The notes under the pieces were generated by a model, which worked only from the letters and a program-made list of their open reading frames with translations, ran no database searches and was not told the origin of the DNA. Source: Leifsonia shinshuensis (lineage in GTDB: Bacteria; Actinomycetota; Actinomycetes; Actinomycetales; Microbacteriaceae). From it: DNA of 64,000 nucleotides. The stretch's first letter is position 1. Every line of letters begins with the position of its first letter. The DNA is taken from contig NZ_CP043641.1 of assembly GCF_014217625.1 (NCBI RefSeq), forward strand, positions 3,844,001 to 3,908,000. The letters run 5' to 3'. The translations under genes were made by a program, and so were the position numbers. Below are positions 9,262 to 16,897 of the stretch, in pieces.

Positions 9262-9271
9262 CGCGCCGCCG

Positions 9272-9787
9272 TCAGCCCGTGTGCTCGGCCGGCAGGAACA
9301 CGCCGAGCGCACGGGCGACGCGCCGCAGCGTGTCTTTGAGCTGCTGGAGCTCCTGGTCGTCCAGCCCGAAGTCGACCGCGGCCTCCGCGTCGAGCGTGTC
9401 GCGCTGGACGGTGCGGAGGAGTTCGGCGCCTTCCGGCGTGAGCGAGACGTCGAGCCGCCTCCCGTGCACCGTGCTCTGGGTGCGGCCGACCAGCCCGCGG
9501 TCGAGGAGCCGCGCGATCGCCGCGGACATCGACTGGGCCGTGACGCCGGAACGGTCGGCGAGCTGCGCGCCGGTCAGGGTGCCGGGGTGCTCGATGTCGA
9601 GCTGTGCGAGCGCGGAGAGTTGCGCCGGGGTGAGCCCGTACTCCCGCAGCCGCTGGTCGAGGCGGTGGGCGAGCGCGCCGTCGATGCGCCGGACGAGGTA
9701 GGTCAGCCGATCGCCGAAGTCGCGCGCGCCGTGGATGTTCCGGTCGGTCTCTGCGTTCTGTGCGGTCTCTGCGTTCTGTGCGGGCAT
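9272..9787 (-). CDS. MarR family transcriptional regulator
   Basis: Winged-helix regulator of about 171 aa. The ATG at 9787 is used because the longer frame (to 9877) would run through a palindromic operator and into the start of the divergent gene. The core has the MarR pattern LTPAQLSALAQLDIEHPGTLTGAQLADRSGVTAQSMSAAIARLLDRGLV (recognition helix) followed by the RRLDVSLTPEG wing. The N-terminal 15 residues include a duplicated hexapeptide AQNAET encoded by an 18-bp tandem repeat. Divergent from a VOC-fold protein, with a near-perfect palindrome between them, so autorepression plus control of the neighbour is likely. Ligand unknown. Confidence 0.9.
   Translation of the reverse strand: MPAQNAETAQNAETDRNIHGARDFGDRLTYLVRRIDGALAHRLDQRLREYGLTPAQLSALAQLDIEHPGTLTGAQLADRSGVTAQSMSAAIARLLDRGLVGRTQSTVHGRRLDVSLTPEGAELLRTVQRDTLDAEAAVDFGLDDQELQQLKDTLRRVARALGVFLPAEHTG
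9746..9781. repeat. Two exact tandem copies of an 18-bp unit
   Basis: The unit ggtctctgcgttctgtgc occurs at 9746-9763 and 9764-9781 inside the 5' end of the MarR gene. It encodes a repeated AQNAET hexapeptide in the poorly conserved N-terminal tail. Being a multiple of three it can expand or contract without a frameshift. Confidence 0.9.
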
Positions 9788-9800
9788 GCCTTGCACTGTA

Positions 9801-9826
9801 TCAGTCAACTTATATAAGCTGACTGA
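9801..9826. promoter_or_regulatory. MarR operator between divergent genes
   Basis: A 26-bp palindrome with arms TCAGTCA and TGACTGA around the centre CTTATATAAG; only one base pair breaks symmetry. It sits 14 bp before the marR start and 23 bp before the VOC gene start, so a bound dimer would cover both promoters. TATATAA at its centre may serve as the -10 for one or both. Confidence 0.75.
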
Positions 9827-9848
9827 CATAGCCGTTAGGAGACCACCC

Positions 9849-10250
9849 ATGACTTTCGCATCCGTCCGCTTCCCCACCGACGACGTCCCCGCCCTCGTCG
9901 CCTTCTACGAACAGGCCCTCGGCCTCACCGCCCGGTGGGCGAACGACCAGTTCGCCGAGCTCGTGACCTCCCGCGGCACGATCGCGATCAGCGCAACGGC
10001 CCTGACGGACCGCTTCGCCGCCGGCTCCGTCGCACCGCGCTCGAACGCGGGCCTGATGCTGGAATTCCTGGTCGACGACGTCGACGCCGAGCGCGACCGC
10101 ATCGCCGCGCTGGCCGGCGGCCTCGTGATGGAGCCGACGACGCTGCCGTGGGGCAACCGCTCGATGCTGTTCCGCGACCCGGACGGCACGGTGATCAACT
10201 TCTTCACGCCGGCGACGCCGGAGGCTGCGGCGCGGGTCGGGGGGAGGTAG
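9849..10250 (+). CDS. VOC-fold (glyoxalase/bleomycin-resistance-like) protein
   Basis: Protein of 133 aa with one vicinal-oxygen-chelate domain: VRFPTDDVPALVAFYEQALGL at the start, EFLVDDVDAERDRIAALAG in the middle and MLFRDPDGTVINFFTP at the end, where metal-ligand or drug-binding residues usually lie. The ATG at 9849 has the ribosome site taggag and lies after the palindromic operator. Divergent control by the adjacent MarR regulator suggests detoxification or sequestration of an antibiotic or electrophile. Specific substrate cannot be told. Confidence 0.85.
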   Translation: MTFASVRFPTDDVPALVAFYEQALGLTARWANDQFAELVTSRGTIAISATALTDRFAAGSVAPRSNAGLMLEFLVDDVDAERDRIAALAGGLVMEPTTLPWGNRSMLFRDPDGTVINFFTPATPEAAARVGGR

Positions 10251-10272
10251 GGGCTCAAACGGCGCGCGGCCA

Positions 10273-11259
10273 CTACGCCGCGCCCGTGGACCACACCTCC
10301 AGCGACCTCCAGCCGGCCGGAAAACCCATGTTCCTCTCCGGCGACACGGGCAGATCGTTCGGGAAGGTGTCCAGTAGCTCGACCAGTCTTGCCGCCCACC
10401 GCGCCTCCGGACGGATCGCCCGCACGAGGAACGCCAGTACGACGCACGCCGCGTAGATCCGCTGCCGGCTCTCCGGCGCCTCGTTGAGGTGGATGAGGTC
10501 GGCCGCGTTGTCGGGGATGCGCCCGACTTTGTAGGTGAGTCGACGATTCCAGAGCCGCGCGTGGTGCGCGCTGAGGTTCCGGGTGTAGTTCGCGACTTTC
10601 ATCCACCGCCCGAACACGGCTCCCGACACCTGTGCGATGTCCTTCGAAACGAGTGACTGATCGTCGTCGCGCATGAGGCCGAACAAACGGACGAGCTGAC
10701 CGAACTCCATGACCTCGGTGGCGACCCACACGGGCAGTTTCGAGTCGTACTTCTCGACGTAGTGCTGGACGAAGTCCTCGGCCTGAGCCTTCTTCTGATG
10801 ATGAGCGAACCTGTCCAGCCAAACGTCGAAGACGCCTCGATCCGAGAATTCGATATCGAGCCGCGCGCACCGCGCTGTGTCGAGGCTCGTGCGATCGAGG
10901 TGGCCGAACGGGTCTCGGCGCCCGAGGTGGTAGCCGATCTTGGACCTCAGCGCGATCTCCACGGCTTCGACGGCATCGAGGATGTGGAGGCGCAACGAGC
11001 GGTCGAACGCCCAGAGACTCCGGGCCCAATCGAATCGGGCGCCCACCTCGAACGAGTTGACGCGGAACTGAACCGAGGTGTCCGGGGCAACGTCCTTCGG
11101 AATCGGCCTCCGGAACGGATACGCGTACGCGCTGAAGCGGTAATAGCCGACCGTTTCGAGGATGCGACGGGCGGCGTCACCCTCGTCGATTTGAAGCCCA
11201 CGTTCTGAAAGCTGTCGAAGCTGCTGCTCGATCGTCAGATGAGGCTTGTCGTACTGCAT
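10273..11259 (-). CDS. Abi_2/AbiD-AbiF-like HEPN protein (abortive infection)
   Basis: Protein of 328 aa in the Abi_2 family, linked to abortive phage infection and thought to act as an RNase. The HEPN-type motif RNLSAHHARLWNR near residue 232 contains the R-x4-H signature. Other family landmarks are YYRFSAYAYPF near residue 40 and the helix FDRSLRLHILDAVEAVEIALRSKIGYHL near residue 85. The ATG at 11259 is chosen because the longer frame runs through a terminator-like hairpin. It lies downstream of a ParA-like gene on the same strand but is separated by about 120 bp holding a hairpin with a U-tract. Activity against phage is an inference from the family. Confidence 0.85.
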   Translation of the reverse strand: MQYDKPHLTIEQQLRQLSERGLQIDEGDAARRILETVGYYRFSAYAYPFRRPIPKDVAPDTSVQFRVNSFEVGARFDWARSLWAFDRSLRLHILDAVEAVEIALRSKIGYHLGRRDPFGHLDRTSLDTARCARLDIEFSDRGVFDVWLDRFAHHQKKAQAEDFVQHYVEKYDSKLPVWVATEVMEFGQLVRLFGLMRDDDQSLVSKDIAQVSGAVFGRWMKVANYTRNLSAHHARLWNRRLTYKVGRIPDNAADLIHLNEAPESRQRIYAACVVLAFLVRAIRPEARWAARLVELLDTFPNDLPVSPERNMGFPAGWRSLEVWSTGAA

Positions 11260-11270
11260 GGTGCTCCAGG

Positions 11271-11312
11271 AAAAAAGAAAACCAGCCCGTACCCGAAGGC
11301 AGAGGGGCTGGT
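11271..11312 (-). terminator. Rho-independent terminator/attenuator just before the Abi start
   Basis: On the minus strand ACCAGCCC (11312-11305) pairs with GGGCTGGT (11288-11281), with a UUCG tetraloop on a 3-bp inner helix, followed at once by TTTCTTTTTT (11280-11271). It ends 11 bases before the abi ATG, so it cannot be the end of the abi gene. It must stop transcripts entering abi, or act as the end of a small RNA. Confidence 0.7.
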
Positions 11313-11318
11313 GTTTAT
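11271..11318 (-). ncRNA. Candidate small structured RNA upstream of abi
   Basis: A possible promoter on the minus strand (TTGCGT at 11352-11347, 16-bp spacer, TACCCT at 11330-11325) would start an RNA near 11318 that consists of little more than the 8-bp hairpin and its U-tail. A second small hairpin (AACCC/GGGTT, 11366-11351) lies upstream. Small RNAs before Abi or toxin genes are known in other systems; here it is only an inference from position and structure. Confidence 0.3.
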
Positions 11319-11380
11319 GATTCCAGGGTAGCAGTTCAGCTTCAGGACGCAACCCTTCAGCGGGTTCCGACCGCTGACCC

Positions 11381-12850
11381 CTACAACCCCTCCGCCACCG
11401 CCGCCGCCGCGTGCAGCCACGCCCGCCGCGTCCGCGGCGCCAGCGTGTCGTACGACAGCCGGCCGCCGTGCATCTCCGGGTCGAACGGGATGGTGACCGC
11501 GCGCCGGGCCAGCGGCTCGAAGCCTTTGGCGACGCGGGTCACGTTCGACTCCGGGCCGGTGCGCTCCGACTGGGAGACGATCACGACCGCGTCGCGGGCG
11601 AGCCGTGCCGACTGGGGGTCGCGCTGCATGAGGGCCTCCAGCAGCAGCGCGCCGGCCTCCGCGTGCTCGCCGAGGGCCGTCGTCGCGATGACGAGCTGGT
11701 CGGTGTGGTCGATCATCCGGAGCCAGCGCTCGGCCGACTCGTCGTTTCCGCTGTCGATGATCACCAGGCGGTAGAACTTCGTCGCCACGGCGTGGAGGCG
11801 GTCGAAGTCGGCCGTGGAGATGCGCTGCTCGGTGGCCAGCATCGTCGGGTTCGAGCGGAGGACGTCGTACTTGTCCGCGTTCTGGTGGTGGACGAAGTGG
11901 CCGATGTCGGCGCTGCGGGCCTCCGCCGAGAGCAGCTGGTCGGCTGCGGGCAGCAGCGATTGGAGCGTCGCGTCGTGGTCGTCCTGCTCCGTGCGCCAGC
12001 CGAGCGTGCCGCGGGTCTCGTTGTTGTCCCAGGCGAGCACGCCGGTGCCGCCGTTGCGGGCGAACACGGCCGACAGCAGGGCCGTGGTCGGCGTCTTGTT
12101 GGCGCCGCCCTTCCCGTTCACGATCGCGATGGTGCGCGGACCGGCCCAGTGCCGGCTCACGGAGTCCAGCTCCTCGCGCTCCCGCAGCTCCGCCGCCGAC
12201 GGGGACATGGGCACCCCCACCCGGGCGAGCGCGCCGCGGACGCCGGAGCGCGCCAGGTCGGGGCGCGGCTTCTCGACGTGCAGGAACGACGGCCGCTCGG
12301 GGGCGCGCGGCACCAGCTCGACGGGCTCCGGCGGCGTCACAGGGGAGGTGTTCACGGGCTTGGCCGGAGCCTGCCGGGACGGCGCAGGCTCGGACGCCGG
12401 GGGCTGCGCGACCGGGAGCGGCACCGGCGTGGTCGGCTTCGGCGATCCGAGCAGGTCGGTGAACGGCGCGGGCTCCGGGTCGCTGGGGCGCCCGGCGGAG
12501 CCCAGCAGGTCGTTGAACGACGCGGGCTCGGGATGCCGCGCGGCCTTCTGCGGGTCGGCGAACGGAACGGGATCGGCCATGCTCTCGGCGGCCAGCTCCT
12601 CCTCGTCGCCGATGGAGCCGTCCGGGTGCACGACCAGCAACCAGTCGCCTTCCTCGTCGGAGACCGTCAGCTGCACGGGGTGGCCGGCGTTCGCGGCGAT
12701 CTGCCCGACCCGGCCGAGGACGACCTCCCGGAGCTGCTCGGTGCTCGGCTCGGAGAACCACTCGGGCGCCCCGTCGACCAGCAGCTCACCGGTCGCGTCG
12801 GGGTCGAGGCGCACGCTGAGGTGCGGTGACACGGGCAGGTTGAGGGCCAC
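11381..12850 (-). CDS. ParA/MinD-like ATPase with Pro-rich N-terminal half
   Basis: Protein of 489 aa. Residues 1-90 form a small acidic domain, 90-200 a Pro/Ala-rich linker with two related segments (PASFNDLLGS and PAPFTDLLGS), and 230-489 a deviant-Walker P-loop ATPase. The P-loop is VNGKGGANKTPTT, where the usual KGGVGKT reads KGGANKT. The switch aspartate region is LAWDNNETRGTLGW and LVIIDSGND fills the Walker B place. Related proteins occur in actinobacteria near secretion or partition functions, but no parB or ESX gene is nearby. Function is best left as a MinD-like positioning or regulatory ATPase. It is monocistronic or leads into abi. Confidence 0.75.
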   Translation of the reverse strand: MALNLPVSPHLSVRLDPDATGELLVDGAPEWFSEPSTEQLREVVLGRVGQIAANAGHPVQLTVSDEEGDWLLVVHPDGSIGDEEELAAESMADPVPFADPQKAARHPEPASFNDLLGSAGRPSDPEPAPFTDLLGSPKPTTPVPLPVAQPPASEPAPSRQAPAKPVNTSPVTPPEPVELVPRAPERPSFLHVEKPRPDLARSGVRGALARVGVPMSPSAAELREREELDSVSRHWAGPRTIAIVNGKGGANKTPTTALLSAVFARNGGTGVLAWDNNETRGTLGWRTEQDDHDATLQSLLPAADQLLSAEARSADIGHFVHHQNADKYDVLRSNPTMLATEQRISTADFDRLHAVATKFYRLVIIDSGNDESAERWLRMIDHTDQLVIATTALGEHAEAGALLLEALMQRDPQSARLARDAVVIVSQSERTGPESNVTRVAKGFEPLARRAVTIPFDPEMHGGRLSYDTLAPRTRRAWLHAAAAVAEGL

Positions 12851-12961
12851 GGGACTCCTTCCGCGGTCCGCGCGACGAGAGAACGCAGACCGAAGGTGGA
12901 CAGTAGACCGGAGGCCACGGACGGTACACCCGTCTTCAGGAGACTGCCAGGTGAAGACCAG

Positions 12962-13762
12962 CTACGACCGCGCGCGCCGCCGCCGCGTCAGCGCCCCGGT
13001 CACCGCCACGGCCACGAACGTCACCGCGATCAGCAGGAGGGCGCTCGCTGCGGCGAAGTACAGGTCGCCGCGGTCGGAGGCCGTGAAGATCGACACCGGC
13101 AGGGTGCGCCAGGAGGCCGGGTAGACCATGATCGTCGCGCCGAGCTCTCCCATGCACAGCGCGACGGCGAGGCCCGCCGCGGCGCCGATCGCCGGCAGCA
13201 GCGCGGGCACGACGACGCGCAGCAGCACCCGCGCCCGGGAGGCGCCGAGGCTGAACGCGACGCGCTCCTGCTGCGGGTCGAGCCGCAGCACCGCAGCGGA
13301 GACCGTGCTGTACGAGAACGACAGCACGAGCACCGCCTGTGCCAGCACCACCAGCGCGGCCGTGCCGTTGAGCAGCAGCGGCGGCTTGCTGAACGCGATC
13401 AGCAGCCCGAGCCCGACCACGACGGAGGGCACCGACACCGGCAGGTGGAACAGCACGTCGACGGTGCGGCCGACCGGTCGCGGCGCCGTGCGGACGGCGA
13501 TGGCCGCCCAGGAGCCGACGGCGACGGCCAGCACGCTGGCGATGACGGCGGTCTCCACACTGACCCGGAGGCTGCTGAGGTTGTCGCCGGCGAGCGCGTC
13601 GCGGAGATGGCCGAGGGTGAGCGCGGAGGGGAGGACGCCGTTCCACGAGCCGGCGAACGCAGCGACCGCGATGACGGCGAACGGCAGCACGACCAGAAGG
13701 GCGAAAACCATGCCGAAGACCGTCCAGAGCGTGGCCTTCGCGCGGGCCGAGAAGACGATCAT
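12962..13762 (-). CDS. Aminophosphonate-type ABC transporter permease (second)
   Basis: Integral membrane permease of 266 aa with about six hydrophobic segments and the EAA-loop region ERVAFSLGASRARVLLRVVVPALLPAI near residue 165. The ATG at 13762 overlaps the stop of the upstream permease as ATGA; an 11-residue longer start is possible but loses this overlap. It is the last gene of a five-gene minus-strand operon (FAD oxidoreductase, binding protein, ATPase, permease, permease). Together with the preceding permease it would form the channel. Context suggests uptake of 2-aminoethylphosphonate or a relative. Confidence 0.85.
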   Translation of the reverse strand: MIVFSARAKATLWTVFGMVFALLVVLPFAVIAVAAFAGSWNGVLPSALTLGHLRDALAGDNLSSLRVSVETAVIASVLAVAVGSWAAIAVRTAPRPVGRTVDVLFHLPVSVPSVVVGLGLLIAFSKPPLLLNGTAALVVLAQAVLVLSFSYSTVSAAVLRLDPQQERVAFSLGASRARVLLRVVVPALLPAIGAAAGLAVALCMGELGATIMVYPASWRTLPVSIFTASDRGDLYFAAASALLLIAVTFVAVAVTGALTRRRRARS

Positions 13763-14652
13763 GCGCTGCGTCCCGTCCACCGCGCCGCAGCCCACCGGTA
13801 GAGCAGGTAGATCCCGACCGACAGCACGACCTGCACGATCGCCATGATGGCCGCGCCGCTGAAATCGAAGCTCACGATGCTGCTCGTGTAGATCTGCATC
13901 GGGAGGGTGAGCACGTCCTTCGCGCCGGTGAACAGCACGATGCCGAACTCGTTCATCGTCAGCAGGAAGGTCAGCATCGCCGCGGCGCCGAGCGCGGGGG
14001 CGGCCTCCGGGAGCACGACGGTGCGGATGATCCGCAGCGGGCCGGCGCCGAGGCTCCCGGCCACGTTCAGCTGGTCGGCGGAGACGCCGGAGAACGCGGC
14101 GAGCAGCGGCGCGACGATGAACGGCGTATAGAAGGTGACCTCGGCGACGACGACCCCGGCGACGCTGTTGGTGAACGAGAACCGCCCGGCGGCCGGTCCG
14201 AGCAGCGCGTGCAGCACACCCGCGTTGCCGTAGAGCACCACGAAGGCCAGTGGGATGAGGAAGGAGGGGAACGAGACGACCGTCTCGATCGCGCGCCGGA
14301 CGAGCGCCGATCCGCGGAACGGCACGAACACCAGCACGAAGGCCAGGAGCGTCCCGACGACCAGGCAGCCCGCGGTGGAGGCCGCGGCCACGCCGAGCGT
14401 GATGCCGAGCGACCGCCAGAGCGAGGGGCTCCCGAGCATGCTCGCCCAGCCGGACAGCCCGACCGGGTGACCGTCGTCGTCGAGGAACGACTGCACCACG
14501 ATCTCGGCGAGCGGGACGAGGACGAACAGCGCCAGCAGCGCGGCGGGCGCGGCGGTCCAGAGCCAGCCGCGGGAGGCCGCGGGGCGGCGGCCGGCGGCGC
14601 GGCTGCGCGGGGCGGGCCCGAAGGGGACGGGGACGGCGGGCTGCACGATCAT
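13759..14652 (-). CDS. Aminophosphonate-type ABC transporter permease (first)
   Basis: Integral membrane permease of 297 aa. The first TM lies near residue 35 (APAALLALFVLVPLAEIVVQS) and the EAA loop QLNAVAGSLGAGPLRIIRTVVLPEAAPAL-like segment near 205. The start at 14652 overlaps the ATPase stop as ATGA; the longer frame to 15009 is inside the ATPase gene. PhnU-like in size and position. Partner of the permease that follows, coupled by ATGA. Confidence 0.86.
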   Translation of the reverse strand: MIVQPAVPVPFGPAPRSRAAGRRPAASRGWLWTAAPAALLALFVLVPLAEIVVQSFLDDDGHPVGLSGWASMLGSPSLWRSLGITLGVAAASTAGCLVVGTLLAFVLVFVPFRGSALVRRAIETVVSFPSFLIPLAFVVLYGNAGVLHALLGPAAGRFSFTNSVAGVVVAEVTFYTPFIVAPLLAAFSGVSADQLNVAGSLGAGPLRIIRTVVLPEAAPALGAAAMLTFLLTMNEFGIVLFTGAKDVLTLPMQIYTSSIVSFDFSGAAIMAIVQVVLSVGIYLLYRWAAARWTGRSA

Positions 14653-15791
14653 GCGGCCACCGCCGGAGTCCCGGAGACGGTGCCGGCGTCGCCAGACGGC
14701 TTCTCCTCCAGCAGGTGCACGTCCTCCCGCCGGATCAGCAGCGCCACCGCGTCGCCCACGTGCGGCCGGTCGCCGGTCAGCGGTGCGACGACGGCCACGG
14801 TGTCGCCTCCGGAGAGGCGCACGCGCACGTGGTGCGCCGAGCCGCGCCAGACCACCGACTCGATCGTGGCGGCGAGCGAGCCGTCCGTGCCAGGAGCGGC
14901 GAGCGCGATCGCGTGCCGGCGCACGCTCACGAGCACCCGCTCCCCGATCGAGCGCCGGGAGGCGGAGCGGCCGGCGAGCCGGTCGCCGCCGACCGCGACC
15001 TCCACGCATTCGCTGGACGATCCGGAGGACACGACGGTCGCCTCCAGGAGGTTCGCGCCGCCGAGGAAGGTCGCGGTGAACGCCGACGGCGGACGCGTGT
15101 AGAGCTGCTCCGCCGCGCCGATGTCGACCATGCGGCCGTCGCGCATGATCCCGATCCGGTCGGCCAGCGCGAGCGCCTCCGACTGGTCGTGCGTCACGTA
15201 GAGCATCGCGATGTCGGGCAGCTCGGTGCGGAGCAGCTGCAGCTCCTCGAGCATGGACTCCCGGAGCCGGGCGTCGAGCGCGGAGAGCGGCTCGTCCAGC
15301 AGCAGCACGCGCGGCCGCGGGGCGAGCGCCCGGGCGATCGCGATGCGCTGCTGCTGGCCGCCGGAGAGCTGGCCGGGGTAGCGGCCGGCGAAGTCGGACA
15401 TCCCGACCATCGCGAGCGCCGCCGCCACCCGTTCGGCGCGCTCGCGGCGCGGCACCCGCTGCGCGGCGAGCCCGAAGGCGACGTTGTCGCCGACCCGCAG
15501 GTGCGGGAAGAGCGCGTAGGACTGGACGACGATGCCGATGCCGCGCTTGGCGGGCGGCAGAGCGGTCACGTCGCGTCCGGCGAGCCGGATCGTGCCGGCG
15601 GACACCGGCTCGAACCCGGCGATCGCCTTGAGCGCCGTCGACTTGCCCGAGCCGCTCGGCCCCAGCAGGGCGACGGTCTCGCCCTCGGCGATCCGGAGGC
15701 TGAGGTCGCGCAGGGCCACGGCGCCGCCGTAGGCGACCTCCAGCCGGTCCAGCTCGACCGCGGCCGCGCGGTCATCGGTCATCGTCGTCAT
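14649..15791 (-). CDS. Aminophosphonate-type ABC transporter ATP-binding protein
   Basis: ATPase of 380 aa with an N-terminal nucleotide-binding domain and a C-terminal TOBE-like regulatory domain (residues 255-360). Seen: Walker A GPSGSGKST near 42, signature LSGGQQQRIAIARAL near 143, Walker B VLLLDEPLSALD near 165 and H-loop THDQSEALAL. It belongs to the spermidine/iron/phosphonate (PotA/FbpC/PhnT) group; the neighbouring phosphonatase-like and FAD genes favour a phosphonate substrate. The start near 15791 could also be the ATG three codons on. ATGA overlap with the permease downstream. Confidence 0.88.
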   Translation of the reverse strand: MTTMTDDRAAAVELDRLEVAYGGAVALRDLSLRIAEGETVALLGPSGSGKSTALKAIAGFEPVSAGTIRLAGRDVTALPPAKRGIGIVVQSYALFPHLRVGDNVAFGLAAQRVPRRERAERVAAALAMVGMSDFAGRYPGQLSGGQQQRIAIARALAPRPRVLLLDEPLSALDARLRESMLEELQLLRTELPDIAMLYVTHDQSEALALADRIGIMRDGRMVDIGAAEQLYTRPPSAFTATFLGGANLLEATVVSSGSSSECVEVAVGGDRLAGRSASRRSIGERVLVSVRRHAIALAAPGTDGSLAATIESVVWRGSAHHVRVRLSGGDTVAVVAPLTGDRPHVGDAVALLIRREDVHLLEEKPSGDAGTVSGTPAVAA

Positions 15792-15832
15792 CTCGGTCCT
15801 CGTGCTCTTCGGGGTGGGTCGTCAGCGCGGGG

Positions 15833-16894
15833 TCACTGACCGGTCGCCGACTTGTACGCCGACACCGTGCTGTCGAGCGAGCCGAGGACGGAGGTCCAGT
15901 CGGGCTGCCACAGCTCGACGCCGTCGAGCGCCGTCTTCAGCGTCTGGTAGTTGGCGTCGGTCGGCGTGACGTCGGAGCGCGCCGGGAAGCCGAAGGCGTC
16001 GCCGGAGATGGTCTGCTGCACCTCCTTGGAGAGCAGGAAGGAGATCAGCTTGTCGCCGTTCGCCTTGTCCGGAGCGCCGGCGGCCAGGCCCATCGCGTAG
16101 GGGAGGGCGACCGTTGCGCGCTTGCCGTCGTCGCCCTTCGGGAAGAACACCTCGTAGGCCGACTTGTCGGCGGCGATGGACTGCTCCGCCATCTGCAGGT
16201 CGCTGTTGGCGACGACGAGCTCGCCCTTCGACACCTTCGGGCCGAGCGCTCCGGTGGAGGAGCTCGGGCCGACGTTGTTCTTCTGCAGCTTGCCCAGGTA
16301 GTCGAGCGCGGCCTTGTGGCCCATGGTGTGCTCCAGCAGGAGCAGCATCGCGGTGCCGTCGCCGGCCTGACCCGGCGTCGAGTACTGGATCTTGCCCTGG
16401 TAGGAGGAGGCGAGCAGGTCGCTCCAGGCGTCCGGCTTCGGGCTCGCCGCCGTGCCGCGGATCATGCTCGCGTAGTTCTCGACGAGCGAGACGTAGTCGC
16501 CGCCCGCGTCCTTCTCCTTCGCCGGGATCGCGGAGAGGTCGGCGCCCGTCTTCTGGAGCAGCCCCTTCGACTTGGCCTGCTGGATGAACGGCGGCAGGGT
16601 GACGAGCACGTCGGCCTGCGGGTTCGACTTCTCCTTGAGGGCGCGCGAGACGACCTCGCCGGAGCCGGCCTCCACGTACTGGACGGCGATGCCGGTCTTC
16701 GCCGTGAAGTCGGCGAACTGCTTCTTGTACCAGTCGCCGAGGCCGTCGGCGCTGTAGATGGTGACGGTCTTCGAGCCGGAGCCCGCGGCCGCGCTGGAGT
16801 CGGCGGAGGCGGTGCCGGAGCAGCCGGACATGGCCAGCACGGCGGCGGCGGCGAGCGCGCCGGCGACGCCGATTCGGATCGTGTTCTTTCGCAT
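15833..16894 (-). CDS. Aminophosphonate ABC transporter substrate-binding lipoprotein
   Basis: Extracytoplasmic binding protein of 353 aa. The signal peptide ends in the lipobox LAMSGC near residue 24, so it is lipid-anchored. The mature part starts VTIYSADGLGDWYKKQFADFTAKTGIAVQYV, typical of the iron(III)/thiamine/2-aminoethylphosphonate binding-protein fold (PhnS-like). It lies 3 bp after the FAD oxidoreductase and 41 bp before the ATPase. The cluster's catabolic genes point to an aminophosphonate ligand; an iron ligand cannot be excluded from sequence alone. Confidence 0.86.
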   Translation of the reverse strand: MRKNTIRIGVAGALAAAAVLAMSGCSGTASADSSAAAGSGSKTVTIYSADGLGDWYKKQFADFTAKTGIAVQYVEAGSGEVVSRALKEKSNPQADVLVTLPPFIQQAKSKGLLQKTGADLSAIPAKEKDAGGDYVSLVENYASMIRGTAASPKPDAWSDLLASSYQGKIQYSTPGQAGDGTAMLLLLEHTMGHKAALDYLGKLQKNNVGPSSSTGALGPKVSKGELVVANSDLQMAEQSIAADKSAYEVFFPKGDDGKRATVALPYAMGLAAGAPDKANGDKLISFLLSKEVQQTISGDAFGFPARSDVTPTDANYQTLKTALDGVELWQPDWTSVLGSLDSTVSAYKSATGQ

Positions 16895-16897
16895 GGG

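Noticed and set aside
10256..10285. GGCGCG/CGCGCC hairpin at the convergent ends of the VOC and abi genes
   Set aside because: Only a 6-bp stem with no U-tract in a GC-rich context, partly inside the abi coding end.
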